A stretch of 64,000 nt of DNA from CAXMQZ01 sp963707075 (GCA_963707075.1 CAVPOX010000024.1:137927-201926); one strand, 5' to 3'. Shown: positions 36,318 to 46,378, counted from the first letter of the stretch. The notes: a model not told the origin generated them from the letters alone. Made by a program: numbers and translations.

Positions 36318-36806
36318 TTAGAAGTCGGAGGCCGGACCGATGTATCGGCCATCATTGGCCCGCACGATGTCGTCACGACTGTCCCTGGCGGTCAGGGGAG
36401 AAGCCGTAAGGCCGTCGGGCCCCATGCTGTAGAGATCGAAATCCGAATTGAGTGGAACCATGAAGCGGTCCTTGCGGGCTTTGCCTTTCCATCCCATGTC
36501 TGTGCGAGGGAGGTATTGGTAGGGATTGCCCCAGCGGTCGATATGAGACCCACTTTCGAGCTCATCGAGGTCGGTCGGGTAACGGCCCTGGAGCTTTTCG
36601 AAAGCGCTGATCTCGAATTGGAGCTTGTTGAGGTCGAGGATGACCCGGCGCACGGTCGTGCGCTGGAGGTGCTGAAGACCGGCCGGAATGAGGAGCGCGG
36701 AGAGTGTGCCGACGATGGCCACGATGACCAGAAGCTCGACAAGCGTCCAGCCGCCTGGCCGGCGCTGCCGTGACCTGCAAAGCGACCGGCGGTCGTCGAG
36801 ACTCAT
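36318..36806 (-). CDS. type II secretion/type IV pilin-like pseudopilin (GspG-like)
   Basis: 162 residues from the ATG at 36806. The N-terminus has a class III signal: a basic leader (RSRQRRPGG) followed by WTLVELLVIVAIVGTLSALLIP. The prepilin peptidase site is Gly followed by Trp instead of the usual Phe, with Glu at mature position 5. The soluble part carries LQGRYPTDLDELE, WGNPYQYLP and FDLYSMGPDG, the Ca-binding-type segments of the major pseudopilin GspG. The ATG overlaps the stop of the upstream lipoprotein gene (ATGA), so the two are co-translated. No other secretion gene is present in the window. Confidence 0.85.
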   Translation of the reverse strand: MSLDDRRSLCRSRQRRPGGWTLVELLVIVAIVGTLSALLIPAGLQHLQRTTVRRVILDLNKLQFEISAFEKLQGRYPTDLDELESGSHIDRWGNPYQYLPRTDMGWKGKARKDRFMVPLNSDFDLYSMGPDGLTASPLTARDSRDDIVRANDGRYIGPASDF

Positions 36807-37228
36807 AGGACTTGCCTCGGGCTCTTCGAAGGTCTTTCGCCGGGTCGCCACACGACCTGGCTGCGATTGGCCAGACGCAGCTCGCGCTTCCCGGGAAAGA
36901 ACTGGATCGGCAGAGTGAAATCGTCTCCCTCTGGCGACTGATACTCGATCGAGTAGAGGGTGTGGTCGACTTCCTCCTCCCATCGAACCCTGACGATGGT
37001 CAGCGATTCTCCGTCTTCCTGGGGCCCGGTTCCGAAATAGAGGCGATCTTCCTTGATGACGAGATATCGGCCGGCATAGAGCTCGCCTGACGGGATCCAC
37101 GTGTCCACCAGCTCCTGAGGTGCGGAAGTCGCGGAGTCGCGACCACATGAGGGTAGGATGCTTCCGAGACCCAGAACAACCAAGGCCAGGAAACGAAGAC
37201 CGGACCATCCTCTCTGGAACGGAGTCAT
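36803..37228 (-). CDS. small lipoprotein coupled to the pseudopilin
   Basis: 141 residues. The signal peptide (GLRFLALVVLGLGSILPSC) has a lipobox-like end, SILPSC, so it is probably a lipoprotein. The mature part contains beta-strand pairs (YLVIKEDRLYFGTGP, TLYSIEYQSPEGDDFTL, RELRLANRSQVVWRP), giving a small beta-rich domain. I do not recognise a family. It overlaps the GspG-like gene by 4 bases and, by context, may support pilin or secretion assembly at the envelope (inference). Reading upstream, the gene is divergent from the Asp-box protein. Confidence 0.7.
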   Translation of the reverse strand: MTPFQRGWSGLRFLALVVLGLGSILPSCGRDSATSAPQELVDTWIPSGELYAGRYLVIKEDRLYFGTGPQEDGESLTIVRVRWEEEVDHTLYSIEYQSPEGDDFTLPIQFFPGKRELRLANRSQVVWRPGERPSKSPRQVL

Positions 37229-37466
37229 CAGGGTGCCGTCGATCTCACAATAGCAGGATCGTCGCTAGGGTGCGATTGGTTCGAGGCTGCATAAGCCCTC
37301 TATTTTCTGTAACTTGAATTGTAGACGCTTCCTGCCGGGTGCGAAGTGAAGCGCTGCACATTCCGCTTCTCGGAGGGCGAACCACCTTTCGCCTGTGCCG
37401 TAGAGCCGGCGCAGCTGTTCTGGAGAGTCCTATATGCTCTTCGCTTACGGTGAGGAGGGAACTGAG

Positions 37467-40400
37467 ATGCGCGCAGGAAAAGGGATTCGGTATCGGCCAG
37501 CTGCTGCTCTGCTGCTGGCCTTCTCGGTAGGCTCGTTCGCTGGAGCGAAAACCAGTGGCGACGATCCTCTCCGCGATCTCGAGTATCGGCTGATTGGGCC
37601 CGCAGTAGGGGGTCGGCTGACCCGGGTAGCGGGGGTCGAAGGAGACCCACAGACGTACTACGTCGCCTCCGCCTCTGGGGGCGTCTGGAAATCGATCAAC
37701 GGTGGGTTGAAGTGGGCGCCGATTTTCGACGACGAGACCATCTCTTCGATCGGCTCGGTCGCGGTCGCCCCGTCTGACTCGAATGTCGTCTACGTCGGTG
37801 CCGGCGAAGCCAACATCCGCGGCAACGTGGCGGAAGGCAACGGCATCTACAGGTCCACTGATAGCGGGAAGTCCTGGACCCATGTCTGGGTCGCCGAGGG
37901 TCAGATCGGCAGCCTTGCCGTCCATCCGCGCAATGCGGAGATCGCCTTTGCGGCAGTCTTGGGAAGCCCGTTCGGTCCCGGCGAGGAGCGGGGCGTCTAT
38001 CGGACGACCGACGGCGGCGAGAACTGGACGAGGGTCCTGTATCGGGATGCTGACACCGGGGCCTCCGACGTCACCTTCAATCCTGGCAACCCGAGAGTCC
38101 TCTTTGCGGGCCTGTGGCAGACCCGACGATACCCCTGGGGGATGACCAGTGGTGGCGAGGGAAGTGGACTCTACAGATCCCAGGACATGGGAGAGACCTG
38201 GGTTCGACTCGAAGGCGAAGGGCTGCCGGACGGAATCTGGGGAAAGGTGGGGGTCCGGGTGGCGCCGAGCGAGCCCGACCGGGTCTATGCACTCATCGAG
38301 GCCGAGGAGGGCGGCCTGTTTCGCTCGGACGACGGCGGCTCGACCTGGATGCTCGTCAACGCGAGTCGTGGCCTCCGACAGCGCGCCTGGTACTACACGA
38401 CGCTCACCGTCGATCCGACGAACGCCAACGTGGTGTGGTTTCCACAGGTACCGATGCTCAAGACGATGGATGGTGGCAAGACCATCGAGAACGTGAAGGG
38501 CGGCGGATGGGACTACCACGATGTGTGGATCGATCCGGCGAATCCCGAGCGGATGATCGTCGGCAGCGACGCCGGCCCCTCGCTGTCCTGGGACGGAGGT
38601 GAGACCTGGTATCGACCGCCTTTGCCGATCGGTCAGTTCTACCACCTCTCGGCGGATACCCGGAATCCCTACCGAGTCATGGGCTCCCTGCAGGACTACG
38701 GGACCGTCTCGGGCCCCAGCAATAGCCTGCACGACGGAGGCATCTACCTGTCCGACTGGCACGGTGTGGGCGGCGGAGAGGCCGGACATGTGGTCGCCGA
38801 CCCCTCGGACCCAGAGGTCGTCTGGGCGGGAGAGTATCTAGGGTTCATCTCCCGTTTCGACGAACGGACGGGTCAGGCGCCGCATGTGGGCATCTACCCT
38901 GAGAACGGATCGGGGCATGGGGCGGCGGACCTGCGCTACCGATTCCAGTGGACCTCGCCCATCGTGATCTCGCCGCACGACCCGAAGGCCGTCTACCACG
39001 CCGGGAATGTCCTCTTCCGGACCCGCGATGGAGGTCAGAGCTGGGAGGCCATCAGCCCCGACCTGACCCGCAACGACAAGGACAAGCAGCAGTGGGCGGG
39101 TGGCCCCATCACCGGTGACAACACCGGTGTCGAGTTCTATTGCACGATCTTCGCGGTCGCCGAGTCACCACTGGAGAAGGGGGTGATCTGGGCCGGAAGC
39201 GACGATGGATTGGTGCACGTGACGCGTGATGACGGTGCAAGCTGGGAGAACGTTACGCCCCAGGGGGTGCCGGAGTGGGGCACCGTCTCAGCGATCGAGG
39301 TCTCGCGCTGGACCGCTGGGACCGCCTATGCCGTGGTGGATGCGCACCGCTTGGACGATGAGGCTCCCTACCTTTGGAAGACATCCGATTACGGCGGCAG
39401 CTGGAAGAGCCTCGTCCGCGACCTAGATCCCGAGGTCTATCTGCATGTCGTCCGTGAGGACTCTGCGCGGCAGGGGATGCTCTACCTCGGAACGGAGCGG
39501 GGCGTTCAATTCTCACTTGACGATGGCGCCACCTGGACTCCCTTGAAGCTCAATCTGCCGACCGTGGCCGTGGCCGATCTGGCCGTCGCCGGGGACGATC
39601 TCATTGTTGGCACAATCGGGCGGTCCGCCTGGATTTTCGACGACTTGACGCCGTTGCGCGAGATGACGAGCGAGATCGAGTCGGGCACGGCTCATCTCTT
39701 CGCTCCCCGGGCTGCAGTTCGGTGGCGGTACGCTGCTTCGCCTTCGGGGAGCTCGGAGGGAGCGGCCTCGAATCCACCGCCGGGCGCACTCATCACCTAC
39801 TATCTGGGAGAGGAAGTGGAGGAGGAGATCTCGATCGAGATCCTCGACGCCGGTGGCAGGGTGATCCGGACCATGAGCAGTCGCGAGCCCGAGCTGCCCT
39901 ACGGCCCCGGCGACCCGGATTGGCAGGCCGGAAGGGAACTGAAGCCCGATCTGAAGACGGCAGCGGGGATTCAACGAGCCAGCTGGGATCTGACCTATGA
40001 CGGAGCCGAGGAGATCATGAAGGCGAAGATCGACATTGGCAGCCCCCGCGTCGGTCCGCTAGCGCTGCCCGGCGATTACACGCTGCGATTGAAGGTGGGA
40101 GAGGAGGACTTCGAACAACCGCTGCGAGTCGAGCCCGATCCGCGCTCGACCACCAAGCTGGCCGACATGGAAGCTCACCTGGGGTTTCAGCTGGAGGTCC
40201 GAGACCGCATGTCGGAGATCGCCCGCATGGTCGAAAGGATTCGTGCCGTCCGGGAGCAGCTCGAAGCGAGAGGGGAGCTTCTTGTAGGGCGCAGTGACAC
40301 AGCCGAGCTCGTCGAGCAGGGAGAGGACGTCGCCGCGAAGTTGGACTCGGTCGAAGAACGACTCCACAACCCCCATGCCGAAGTCGCCTACGACATCCTG

Positions 40401-40634
40401 GGCGGCCGCCATGGCGGTGCCCAACTCTACTCCCGCTACAGCTGGCTCAACGAAGGCGCCCGCGATCACGACGGCCCACCGACGCAGGGGATGCTGGAGG
40501 TGGCGGCGGACCTCGATGTCGAGTGGGCGAACCAGAAGGCCGCGCTGGACGAGGTCCTCTCCGGAGACCTGCAGCGCTATCTCCAGACGGCGGACGAGCT
40601 CGACCTGCGCTATGTGGTCGTTCCAGGGGATTGA
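37467..40634 (+). CDS. secreted Asp-box (sortilin/VPS10-like) beta-propeller protein
   Basis: 1055 residues from ATG 37467, preceded by GAGGAGG; an in-frame ATG at 37434 is rejected because it lies before this strong ribosome site. A signal peptide (AALLLAFSVGSFAGAK) leads into an ordered series of Asp-box repeats: STDSGKSWTHV, TTDGGENWTRV, SQDMGETWVRL, SDDGGSTWMLV, TRDGGQSWEAI, TRDDGASWENV and SLDDGATWTPL. Such proteins (sialidase/sortilin-like ten-bladed propellers) are common in Acidobacteriota and often annotated as glycosyl hydrolases without proof of activity. The last 250 residues are a separate region ending with a long helix (MSEIARMVERIRAVREQLEA). The serine-hydrolase gene starts three bases after its stop. 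Confidence 0.87.
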   Translation: MRAGKGIRYRPAAALLLAFSVGSFAGAKTSGDDPLRDLEYRLIGPAVGGRLTRVAGVEGDPQTYYVASASGGVWKSINGGLKWAPIFDDETISSIGSVAVAPSDSNVVYVGAGEANIRGNVAEGNGIYRSTDSGKSWTHVWVAEGQIGSLAVHPRNAEIAFAAVLGSPFGPGEERGVYRTTDGGENWTRVLYRDADTGASDVTFNPGNPRVLFAGLWQTRRYPWGMTSGGEGSGLYRSQDMGETWVRLEGEGLPDGIWGKVGVRVAPSEPDRVYALIEAEEGGLFRSDDGGSTWMLVNASRGLRQRAWYYTTLTVDPTNANVVWFPQVPMLKTMDGGKTIENVKGGGWDYHDVWIDPANPERMIVGSDAGPSLSWDGGETWYRPPLPIGQFYHLSADTRNPYRVMGSLQDYGTVSGPSNSLHDGGIYLSDWHGVGGGEAGHVVADPSDPEVVWAGEYLGFISRFDERTGQAPHVGIYPENGSGHGAADLRYRFQWTSPIVISPHDPKAVYHAGNVLFRTRDGGQSWEAISPDLTRNDKDKQQWAGGPITGDNTGVEFYCTIFAVAESPLEKGVIWAGSDDGLVHVTRDDGASWENVTPQGVPEWGTVSAIEVSRWTAGTAYAVVDAHRLDDEAPYLWKTSDYGGSWKSLVRDLDPEVYLHVVREDSARQGMLYLGTERGVQFSLDDGATWTPLKLNLPTVAVADLAVAGDDLIVGTIGRSAWIFDDLTPLREMTSEIESGTAHLFAPRAAVRWRYAASPSGSSEGAASNPPPGALITYYLGEEVEEEISIEILDAGGRVIRTMSSREPELPYGPGDPDWQAGRELKPDLKTAAGIQRASWDLTYDGAEEIMKAKIDIGSPRVGPLALPGDYTLRLKVGEEDFEQPLRVEPDPRSTTKLADMEAHLGFQLEVRDRMSEIARMVERIRAVREQLEARGELLVGRSDTAELVEQGEDVAAKLDSVEERLHNPHAEVAYDILGGRHGGAQLYSRYSWLNEGARDHDGPPTQGMLEVAADLDVEWANQKAALDEVLSGDLQRYLQTADELDLRYVVVPGD

Positions 40635-40637
40635 GCG

Positions 40638-42502
40638 ATGGTTCTCGCGCACAAAGCTCTTCCGAAGCTCTTGATCGCTGTTGTCTGCGAGTGCGATTCT
40701 GTCGACATCCAGCTTCGGTGCCGGCCCAGAGCAGACTCTGGAGCCGCCGTCCTTCACCGACCCCGATCGAAGAGCCAAGCTGGAATCAGCCTTCCCCGAG
40801 CTCGACAGGCTGGCGGCTCGCTGGGCCGAGGAACGTGACGTGCCGGGTCTGGCCTGGGGCGTGGTGATCGACGGCGAGCTGGCGAAGTTCGGCAGCGTCG
40901 GAGTCAGCGACCTCGAAGCCGAGGCGCGGATCGACGAGGACACCGTCTTTCGCATCGCCTCGATGACCAAGAGCTTCACGGCGGTAGCCATACTCAAGCT
41001 ACGCGACGAAGGCCTGGTCGATCTCGACGCTCCGATTGCCCGCTACATTCCGGAACTGGCTTCTTTGGCACTCTCCGACTCTCGACTCCGGACCGATCAC
41101 GGTGCGCCATCTGCTCACCCACACGGCTGGATTTCCGGAGGACAATCCATGGGGAGACCGCCAGATGGCGATTTCGGAGGACGGAGCTGTCGCAATGGCT
41201 GTCGGAGCCGATTCCCTTCTCGACTGCGACCGGTAGTGGTTTCGAGTACTCGAACTATGGCTACGCCATGCTCGGACGGGTGATCCGCAACGTTTCCGGG
41301 CGACCGTACACCGAGTACGTCACTCGAAGAGATCCTCCAGCCGTTGGGCCTTAGGTCGGCGGTTTGGGATGCGCGGAATGTCCCAGCTGCCAGGCTCGCG
41401 ACCGGCTACCGAGAGGAAGACGAGGAGTTTCACGCCGAGACTCCCCTGGGAAACGGCGCCTTCGCTTCCATCGGCGGCCTGTTCATCTCTTCGCGCGACC
41501 TCGCGAAGTGGGTGGGCTTCATGCTGGCGGCCTTTCCTCCTCGAGATGACCCTGAATCGGCCCCGGTCCAACGCAGAACGCTGCGTGAGATGCAGCAGGG
41601 CGCCGGTTTTCCGAGGATCGGAGTGGGCCGAAATCTGCCAGGCGAGCCGCTGGTTGGCGTGGCTAGCGTCTACGGCTTCGGGCTCGGCTCCCGTTGGGAC
41701 TGTGACCTGGGTTGGCAGGTCGGTCATTCCGGCGGCTTCCCGGGCTTCGGCTCCAACATGGTCTGGCTGCCAGAGCACGGGGTCGGTGCCTTTGCCATGG
41801 CCAATAAGACCTACTCGTCACCGTGGCGTCTGCTCCAGGACATGTTGAGAGCGCTGTCTGCTTCGGGAGGCCTTCAAGCGAGGCGCGCGGTCGCCTCCCA
41901 GGAGCTAGAGGAGACGGTCGAGCGAGTTGCCGTCCTCGTGGACGAATGGTCCGACGCGAAGGTGGCAGTCCTTGGCTGCCAACAATCTGTTCCTCGACCG
42001 GTCTCTCGGTCGCAGGAGAGAGGAGATCGCCGAGCTTCGGGAAGGGTTGGGGGCATGTCGGCAGCAATCGGTCGAAGCGGAGAATGCGCTCCGTGGCACT
42101 TTCCGAATGGCCTGTGAGCAGGGCTGGCTCGATGTCGAGCTGACCTTGGCCCCCACTCGACCTCCTCTCGTTCAGCACCTGGAGGTGACAGGTGGGCGAG
42201 AGCCTGACTTGCCGATGCGGCAGACGATCGAAGGTGTGCTCGAGGCCATGGTTCGAGGCCCCGGACGGCTCGACTTGGCCGAGTCGGCGGACCCGGCGGC
42301 AATCGGAGCGTTGCTCCAGTGGCAGCGACAGCAGCTCGGCTCCTGCAAAGCCGGCGAGCTCCAGTCGGGCGATGGAGTCGAGGAGACCACGGTTCGGCTC
42401 GATTGCGATCGAGGCGTTGTCGACATGACACTGGAGCTCGACGAGGGCAAGCTCGTGCGCGTCGAGTTTAGTCGACCAGAGGGTTCGGACTGCGCTCCCT
42501 GA
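40638..42502 (+). pseudogene. serine hydrolase (beta-lactamase/DD-peptidase fold) with five +1 frameshifts
   Basis: Starts at ATG 40638 with AGGGGATTGAG ahead, three bases after the previous stop. The product is recovered only by skipping one base at each of about 40683, 41089, 41183, 41328 and 41974. Read this way it has a signal peptide, SMTK (the SxxK nucleophile motif), the YSNYGYAMLG motif with YxN, and a GHSGGFPGFGS loop for the third motif, then a C-terminal beta-domain ending at TGA 42502. All three catalytic motifs are intact, so the protein looked functional until recently, or the breaks are sequence errors. Substrate unknown; likely acts on peptides or cell-wall fragments. Confidence 0.8.
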
Positions 42503-42658
42503 CCAACCTCGAGCGGGCGACGTCCGTTAGCGGGTCACAGCAACGATTCGAGCCTTTCCGCGGTGAACCGCTGGCCATCGCCGTCTAGCAGCCCGAGGAA
42601 GGGCTAGGGGCTCCGCCTGCACGAACCTTCGTCCGTCGGGACCTTTGCTAGCACCGAA

Positions 42659-42677
42659 GTGCAATCGCGATTTGCAC
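42659..42677. terminator. near-palindrome between convergent genes
   Basis: GTGCAA (42659-42664) and TTGCAC (42672-42677) flank TCGCGAT, giving a near-perfect inverted repeat. It is in the 197-base space between the stop of the serine hydrolase and the stop of asnB. A role as terminator or binding site is possible; there is no T-run, so confidence is low. The rest of the interval holds no gene I can support. Confidence 0.35.
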
Positions 42678-42699
42678 GGTACTTGGGCGATCGCTAGCC

Positions 42700-44583
42700 C
42701 TATTGGCCTCGAGCCCAACGATCCAGGCACCAGAGCGCCCACAGGGCGTAGGAGCGATCGGCGCGTCCTTGCTGGTGGTCATCGAGCCAGATGCGAGCGC
42801 GATCGAGATCGAGCAGGTCGCGAAGCCGGGAGGTCGACCCCAGTGCCTCCTCTCGAAAGCGATCCCCCAAAAAGCCGCGGAACCAGGACCCGACAGGCGC
42901 TGTGAAGCCGTGCTTGGGCAGGTTGAGATTTTCCGGGGGCAATCGACGACGTCCCAGCTCCCGCAGGAGGTGTTTCGGCTCGAATCTGGGCAACTTGGCG
43001 GCCGTCGGAATACGGAATGCGTACTCGGTGATCCGGTGATCGAGCAACGGGGCCCGCACCTCCAAGCTGTGCTGCATACTCATTCGATCGACTTTCACCA
43101 AGACGTCGTTCGGAAGATAGATGCGAAGGTCGGCGTACTGCGCTTTCTGGAGTGGGCTCTTGGAGGGACATCTGCGGTAGGGCTCCGTGACCGCTGCGTA
43201 CACCGAGCTGTCACGGGGATCTGCGAGGGTGTCACCTCGAAAGAGCGCAGCGACGTCTCGAGGCTTCAGAAAGCACAGGTCCAGGAAGTAGGCAGTGGCA
43301 TCATCCCAGCCCAGGTTCGTCAGGTAGGTTCCCAACCGAAAGTGGCGGGGCAGTCGGCGGGACTGAGACCAGTTGTTCCCTAGCCAACGGAGAGCCTTCC
43401 TAGCAGGATCGCCCGGTACCAGACGCCTGAGCCTGGCTTCGAGGGCATGCGGTATGTAGCGAAAGTCGTAACCGCCGAACGTTTCATCGCCGCCATCGCC
43501 GCTCAGGCAGACCGTCACGTGCTGCCGGGCTATCTTGCACAGGAAAAACGTTGGGAAGGCCGAAGAATCCGCGAACGGCTCGTCGAAGGCAGTGACGACA
43601 TCATCAATGGCTGAACTGAGGTCCTCGGTCAAGACGTGACTGTGATGGGAAGTGCGGTATTTCGCGGCTACCCTTGATGCTGCCTCCAGCTCATTGTGGG
43701 CGGTGTCGGAGAACCCAACCGAACACGTGGTTGGGCCTCTGTTGCCCATCTCCGACATGTATGAGACGACAAGTCCCGAGTCGATTCCACCAGACAGAAA
43801 TGCGCCCAGAGGTACTTCACTCTCGAGGCGGCAGCCAACGGCCTCGCCAAGCAGACCTTTGAGGTCGTCGAGGAGCTCGTCTTCCGAACGCTCGTCGGTA
43901 TCGAATTGATCAATATCCCAGTAGCGATTGACCTGGATGTGGCCGTTCCGAAAAACAAGGTACGAGCCCGCTTCCAGCTTGTTCACGTGTCGGTAGATAG
44001 TTCTCGGGGCCATGATGTAGCCGAGAGCGAAGTACTCCTCCAAGACCTCACGGTTCCGTTCCCCATCCCAGATCGGGCTATGTTTCAGCGCCTTCATCTC
44101 ACTGGCAAAGTGGAGGGAGTCGCCAAATCGAGCGTAGAAGAGAGGTTTCTTGCCCAACCGATCCCTCGCCAGCAAGAGCTCGCCGGTCTTCTGATCGTAG
44201 ACCGCAAACGCGAACATGCCGTTCATGCGCTCTACACAAGCAGCGCCGTACTCCTCGAAGGCGTGGATGATGACCTCGGTGTCGCACTGGCTCCGAAAGC
44301 GATGCCCCTTCGACTTCAGTTCCTGGCGAAGCTCCCGGTGGTTGTAGATCTCTCCATTGAAGACGGTCCACACCGTCCCGTCTTCGTTAGACATCGGCTG
44401 TGTGCCGCCGTCGATGTCGATGATCGAGAGTCGCCGGTGTCCGAGGGCGACACGCTCGTCGAAGAAAAAGTCTTCGCCGTCGGGACCCCGATGTGCGAGG
44501 GTCCTGGTAATTCGCGGGAGGGCTTCCCGGATCCGGGGGTCGAGGACACCGGTGATCGAGATCGCGCCACAGATTCCACACAT
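42700..44583 (-). CDS. XrtA-type amidotransferase (asparagine synthetase-like)
   Basis: 627 residues from the ATG at 44583, with GAGGAC upstream. An N-terminal class II glutaminase domain begins MCGICGA with the catalytic Cys2, then GPDGEDF, GEIYNHRELR and SQCDTEVIIHAFEEYG. The synthetase half has the ATP site LSGGIDSGLVVSY near 263, SGDGGDETFGGYD near 367 and the MQHSLEVRAPLLDHR region. Within the XrtA/PEP-CTERM loci, this subclass is known as an exosortase-associated amidotransferase of exopolysaccharide clusters. Its sugar or amide target is unknown. It is the first gene of the polysaccharide island and faces away from it (minus strand). Confidence 0.9.
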   Translation of the reverse strand: MCGICGAISITGVLDPRIREALPRITRTLAHRGPDGEDFFFDERVALGHRRLSIIDIDGGTQPMSNEDGTVWTVFNGEIYNHRELRQELKSKGHRFRSQCDTEVIIHAFEEYGAACVERMNGMFAFAVYDQKTGELLLARDRLGKKPLFYARFGDSLHFASEMKALKHSPIWDGERNREVLEEYFALGYIMAPRTIYRHVNKLEAGSYLVFRNGHIQVNRYWDIDQFDTDERSEDELLDDLKGLLGEAVGCRLESEVPLGAFLSGGIDSGLVVSYMSEMGNRGPTTCSVGFSDTAHNELEAASRVAAKYRTSHHSHVLTEDLSSAIDDVVTAFDEPFADSSAFPTFFLCKIARQHVTVCLSGDGGDETFGGYDFRYIPHALEARLRRLVPGDPARKALRWLGNNWSQSRRLPRHFRLGTYLTNLGWDDATAYFLDLCFLKPRDVAALFRGDTLADPRDSSVYAAVTEPYRRCPSKSPLQKAQYADLRIYLPNDVLVKVDRMSMQHSLEVRAPLLDHRITEYAFRIPTAAKLPRFEPKHLLRELGRRRLPPENLNLPKHGFTAPVGSWFRGFLGDRFREEALGSTSRLRDLLDLDRARIWLDDHQQGRADRSYALWALWCLDRWARGQ

Positions 44584-44877
44584 ACGAAACTGTCCTCTTG
44601 TATCTGAGGTGCCCTTTCGAGAGGGTAGCCCTGGTGGCTCTGTCGCCTAGGTATTATGTCGCAGGGGTACTTCTTCTCGCTGTGAAGCGATGAGTATATC
44701 TCGGTCTATGACGGTGCAGGCAACGGGTGGTTGGCTCTAGACTGGTCGCGGAAGGTCTTGATTTGCAGCTCGTGATGAACGCACTGATAAAGGTCCGAGA
44801 GGAGCTTGCCAGCCGGCTGGCGTGAGAGTCCCTGACGAGGGGATCCTGCGGCCGGCCAGCCAATTTGCAGGTTTCAA

Positions 44878-45320
44878 GTGGATATTCGCCGGACGACAAA
44901 TCATCGATATAGTTCCTATGCGTATCCGGTTTCTCGCGACTACTATTGCCTGGCGTCGTTACCTCGATTCCCGCGGAAGCCTTTGTTTGGTACCGATCTT
45001 GCCAAGCTCCGAAAGACCACTCGTCTTGGACTGTGCCGCAATATTCCGCTGGAACAGGAAGGCTCTTTCGATTACTGGTCCGAGGTTCTTAGTACTTGGT
45101 TCTGCGATGCGTGAGCTCCGCGCTTCTGAACCCGGCGATGTTCTGTCTTCACCCGTTGGAAACCGCCCCACAGAACCGATATCCAGGGGTGTATCTGTAG
45201 ATTCTCGGCGAAGCCACGACGCAAATCCCATCCGAATGGCTAGTAACATAGGTGGCCCCCTTTTCCGATTCTTGGTGGCCGGCAGGTGCAGGGATCTCGA
45301 AGCGAAAGGAAGGGTGGAAG
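44878..45320 (+). pseudogene. decayed XrtA-associated polysaccharide deacetylase fragment
   Basis: No intact frame, but two pieces fit the C-terminal half of the XrtA-linked deacetylase. In one frame (44878-45114) the text includes HRYSSYAYPVSRDYYCL and LPRFPRK, matching the family phrase around YRYSSSIYPVRHDxYG and PRFP. After a frame change, 45126 onward reads NPAMFCLHPLETAPQNRYPG, matching the family phrase PAMFYLHPWEIDP. In-frame TAG codons follow. The N-terminal catalytic part is not found in the space upstream (44584-44877), which I see as unannotatable. The piece directly precedes the FemAB pseudogene, the order found in XrtA loci. Confidence 0.7.
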
Positions 45321-45330
45321 CGTGCGAAAC

Positions 45331-46374
45331 ATGTTCAACGAAGTTGTCTCCGTTCGGCGTCTGAACGCGGCGTTCGCATCACAGTGGGAAGAGTTCGTGT
45401 AGTCCTGTCGGAGCGCCACATTCTTTCTTCGGGCGGGTTGGCAGTCCTCAATCGAATCAGATTTCGGGCATTGCTGCTAATTCCTCTCTCCACAAAAGTC
45501 CGGAAGATTCTGCCGCGAGCTATTTCTGGTACACACAAAGAACATGCAGATTGGGATTATCCTTGTTTCCATCGGCTCTACCGTCGGTGGTGGTCCGGTG
45601 GTCTGTGATGTCGATGTGGCACCCGAAGTGGAATAGGCGTCCCTTGCACTTGCGGATGGCTTGGACGTTGACTTCCTTGAATACCGCGGCGGTACGTCAA
45701 CGGATTCGGACTAGGCCAATGACGCCGGCCTTTACGCACATTTTGCTAAGGGGATAGGATCCGATCCCGAAGGAGGGGCTTGCTGGCCATACCTAGTAGA
45801 CAACGGGCGATGGTGCGGAAAGTAGAAAGAGCAGGTTTGACAAGCGTCGTCGATGACGACGTCGAGCGATTTTGTCCGGTTTACGCTGAGAGCGTCCGAA
45901 ATTTCGGCACGCCGGCTTTCGCCAAGGCGCATATCTCTGCTCTGCAGGAGACATTTTCTTTGGATCTGGATATCGTAACGGCCGTGCATCAGGGGCAGGC
46001 CATCGTGAGCGTCATGATTTTTCATTTCCGCGATCACGTTCTGCGCCATTTGCGGCGGTGGTGTCCCGGCGGCACGGAATGCTGCTGGTAATGACTTTAT
46101 GTGTTGGGAAGCAACGCGTCGCGTGATTGATCGCGGTTACTGGATCTGCGATCTTGGGTGCAGCAAATGCGGCGCGGGTGAGTATGCAATCAAGAAACAC
46201 TGGGGATTCGATCCGCAGTCTTTGACCTGTGAGTATAAGTTGCGAAGGCTTCAGCCGGCACCCGAAATGGATCCAACAAGACCGAAACACTGATCGTTGA
46301 TTTCTGCGCGGAAGCGCCTCCCTTTGCCCATTGCAGGTAATATCGGCCCGCACATCGCCCGCAATCTAGGTTGA
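45331..46374 (+). pseudogene. decayed FemAB-like XrtA-associated peptidoglycan/polysaccharide transferase
   Basis: Full-length in outline (about 347 codons from ATG 45331) but dead. In one frame: WEEFV-stop-SCRSATFFLRAGWQ, FGHCC-stop-FL, a LVHTKNMQIGIILVSIGSTV stretch, GGGPVV, then EVE-stop and DSD-stop. After a shift near 45777 comes AIPSRQRAMVRKVERAGL, DDDVERF, VYAESVRNFGTPAFAK, and after another shift near 46055 GNDFMCWEATRR, GEYAIKKHWGFDPQ, a stop at 46291, and LPLPIAGNIGPHIARNLG. In-frame stops: 45400, 45478, 45634, 45712 and 46291. FemAB enzymes transfer aminoacyl groups; the GNAT-like double fold is clear. It ends 4 bases before the next gene. Confidence 0.85.
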
Positions 46375-46378
46375 TTGT

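Noticed and set aside
37245..38789. 514-codon reverse-strand frame over the Asp-box gene
   Set aside because: The plus strand has seven Asp-box repeats and a strong ribosome site; the reverse frame has no recognisable domain.
37700..39600. Repeated coding motif resembling a DNA repeat array
   Set aside because: The repeats are protein-level Asp-boxes with varied codons, not a CRISPR or tandem DNA repeat.
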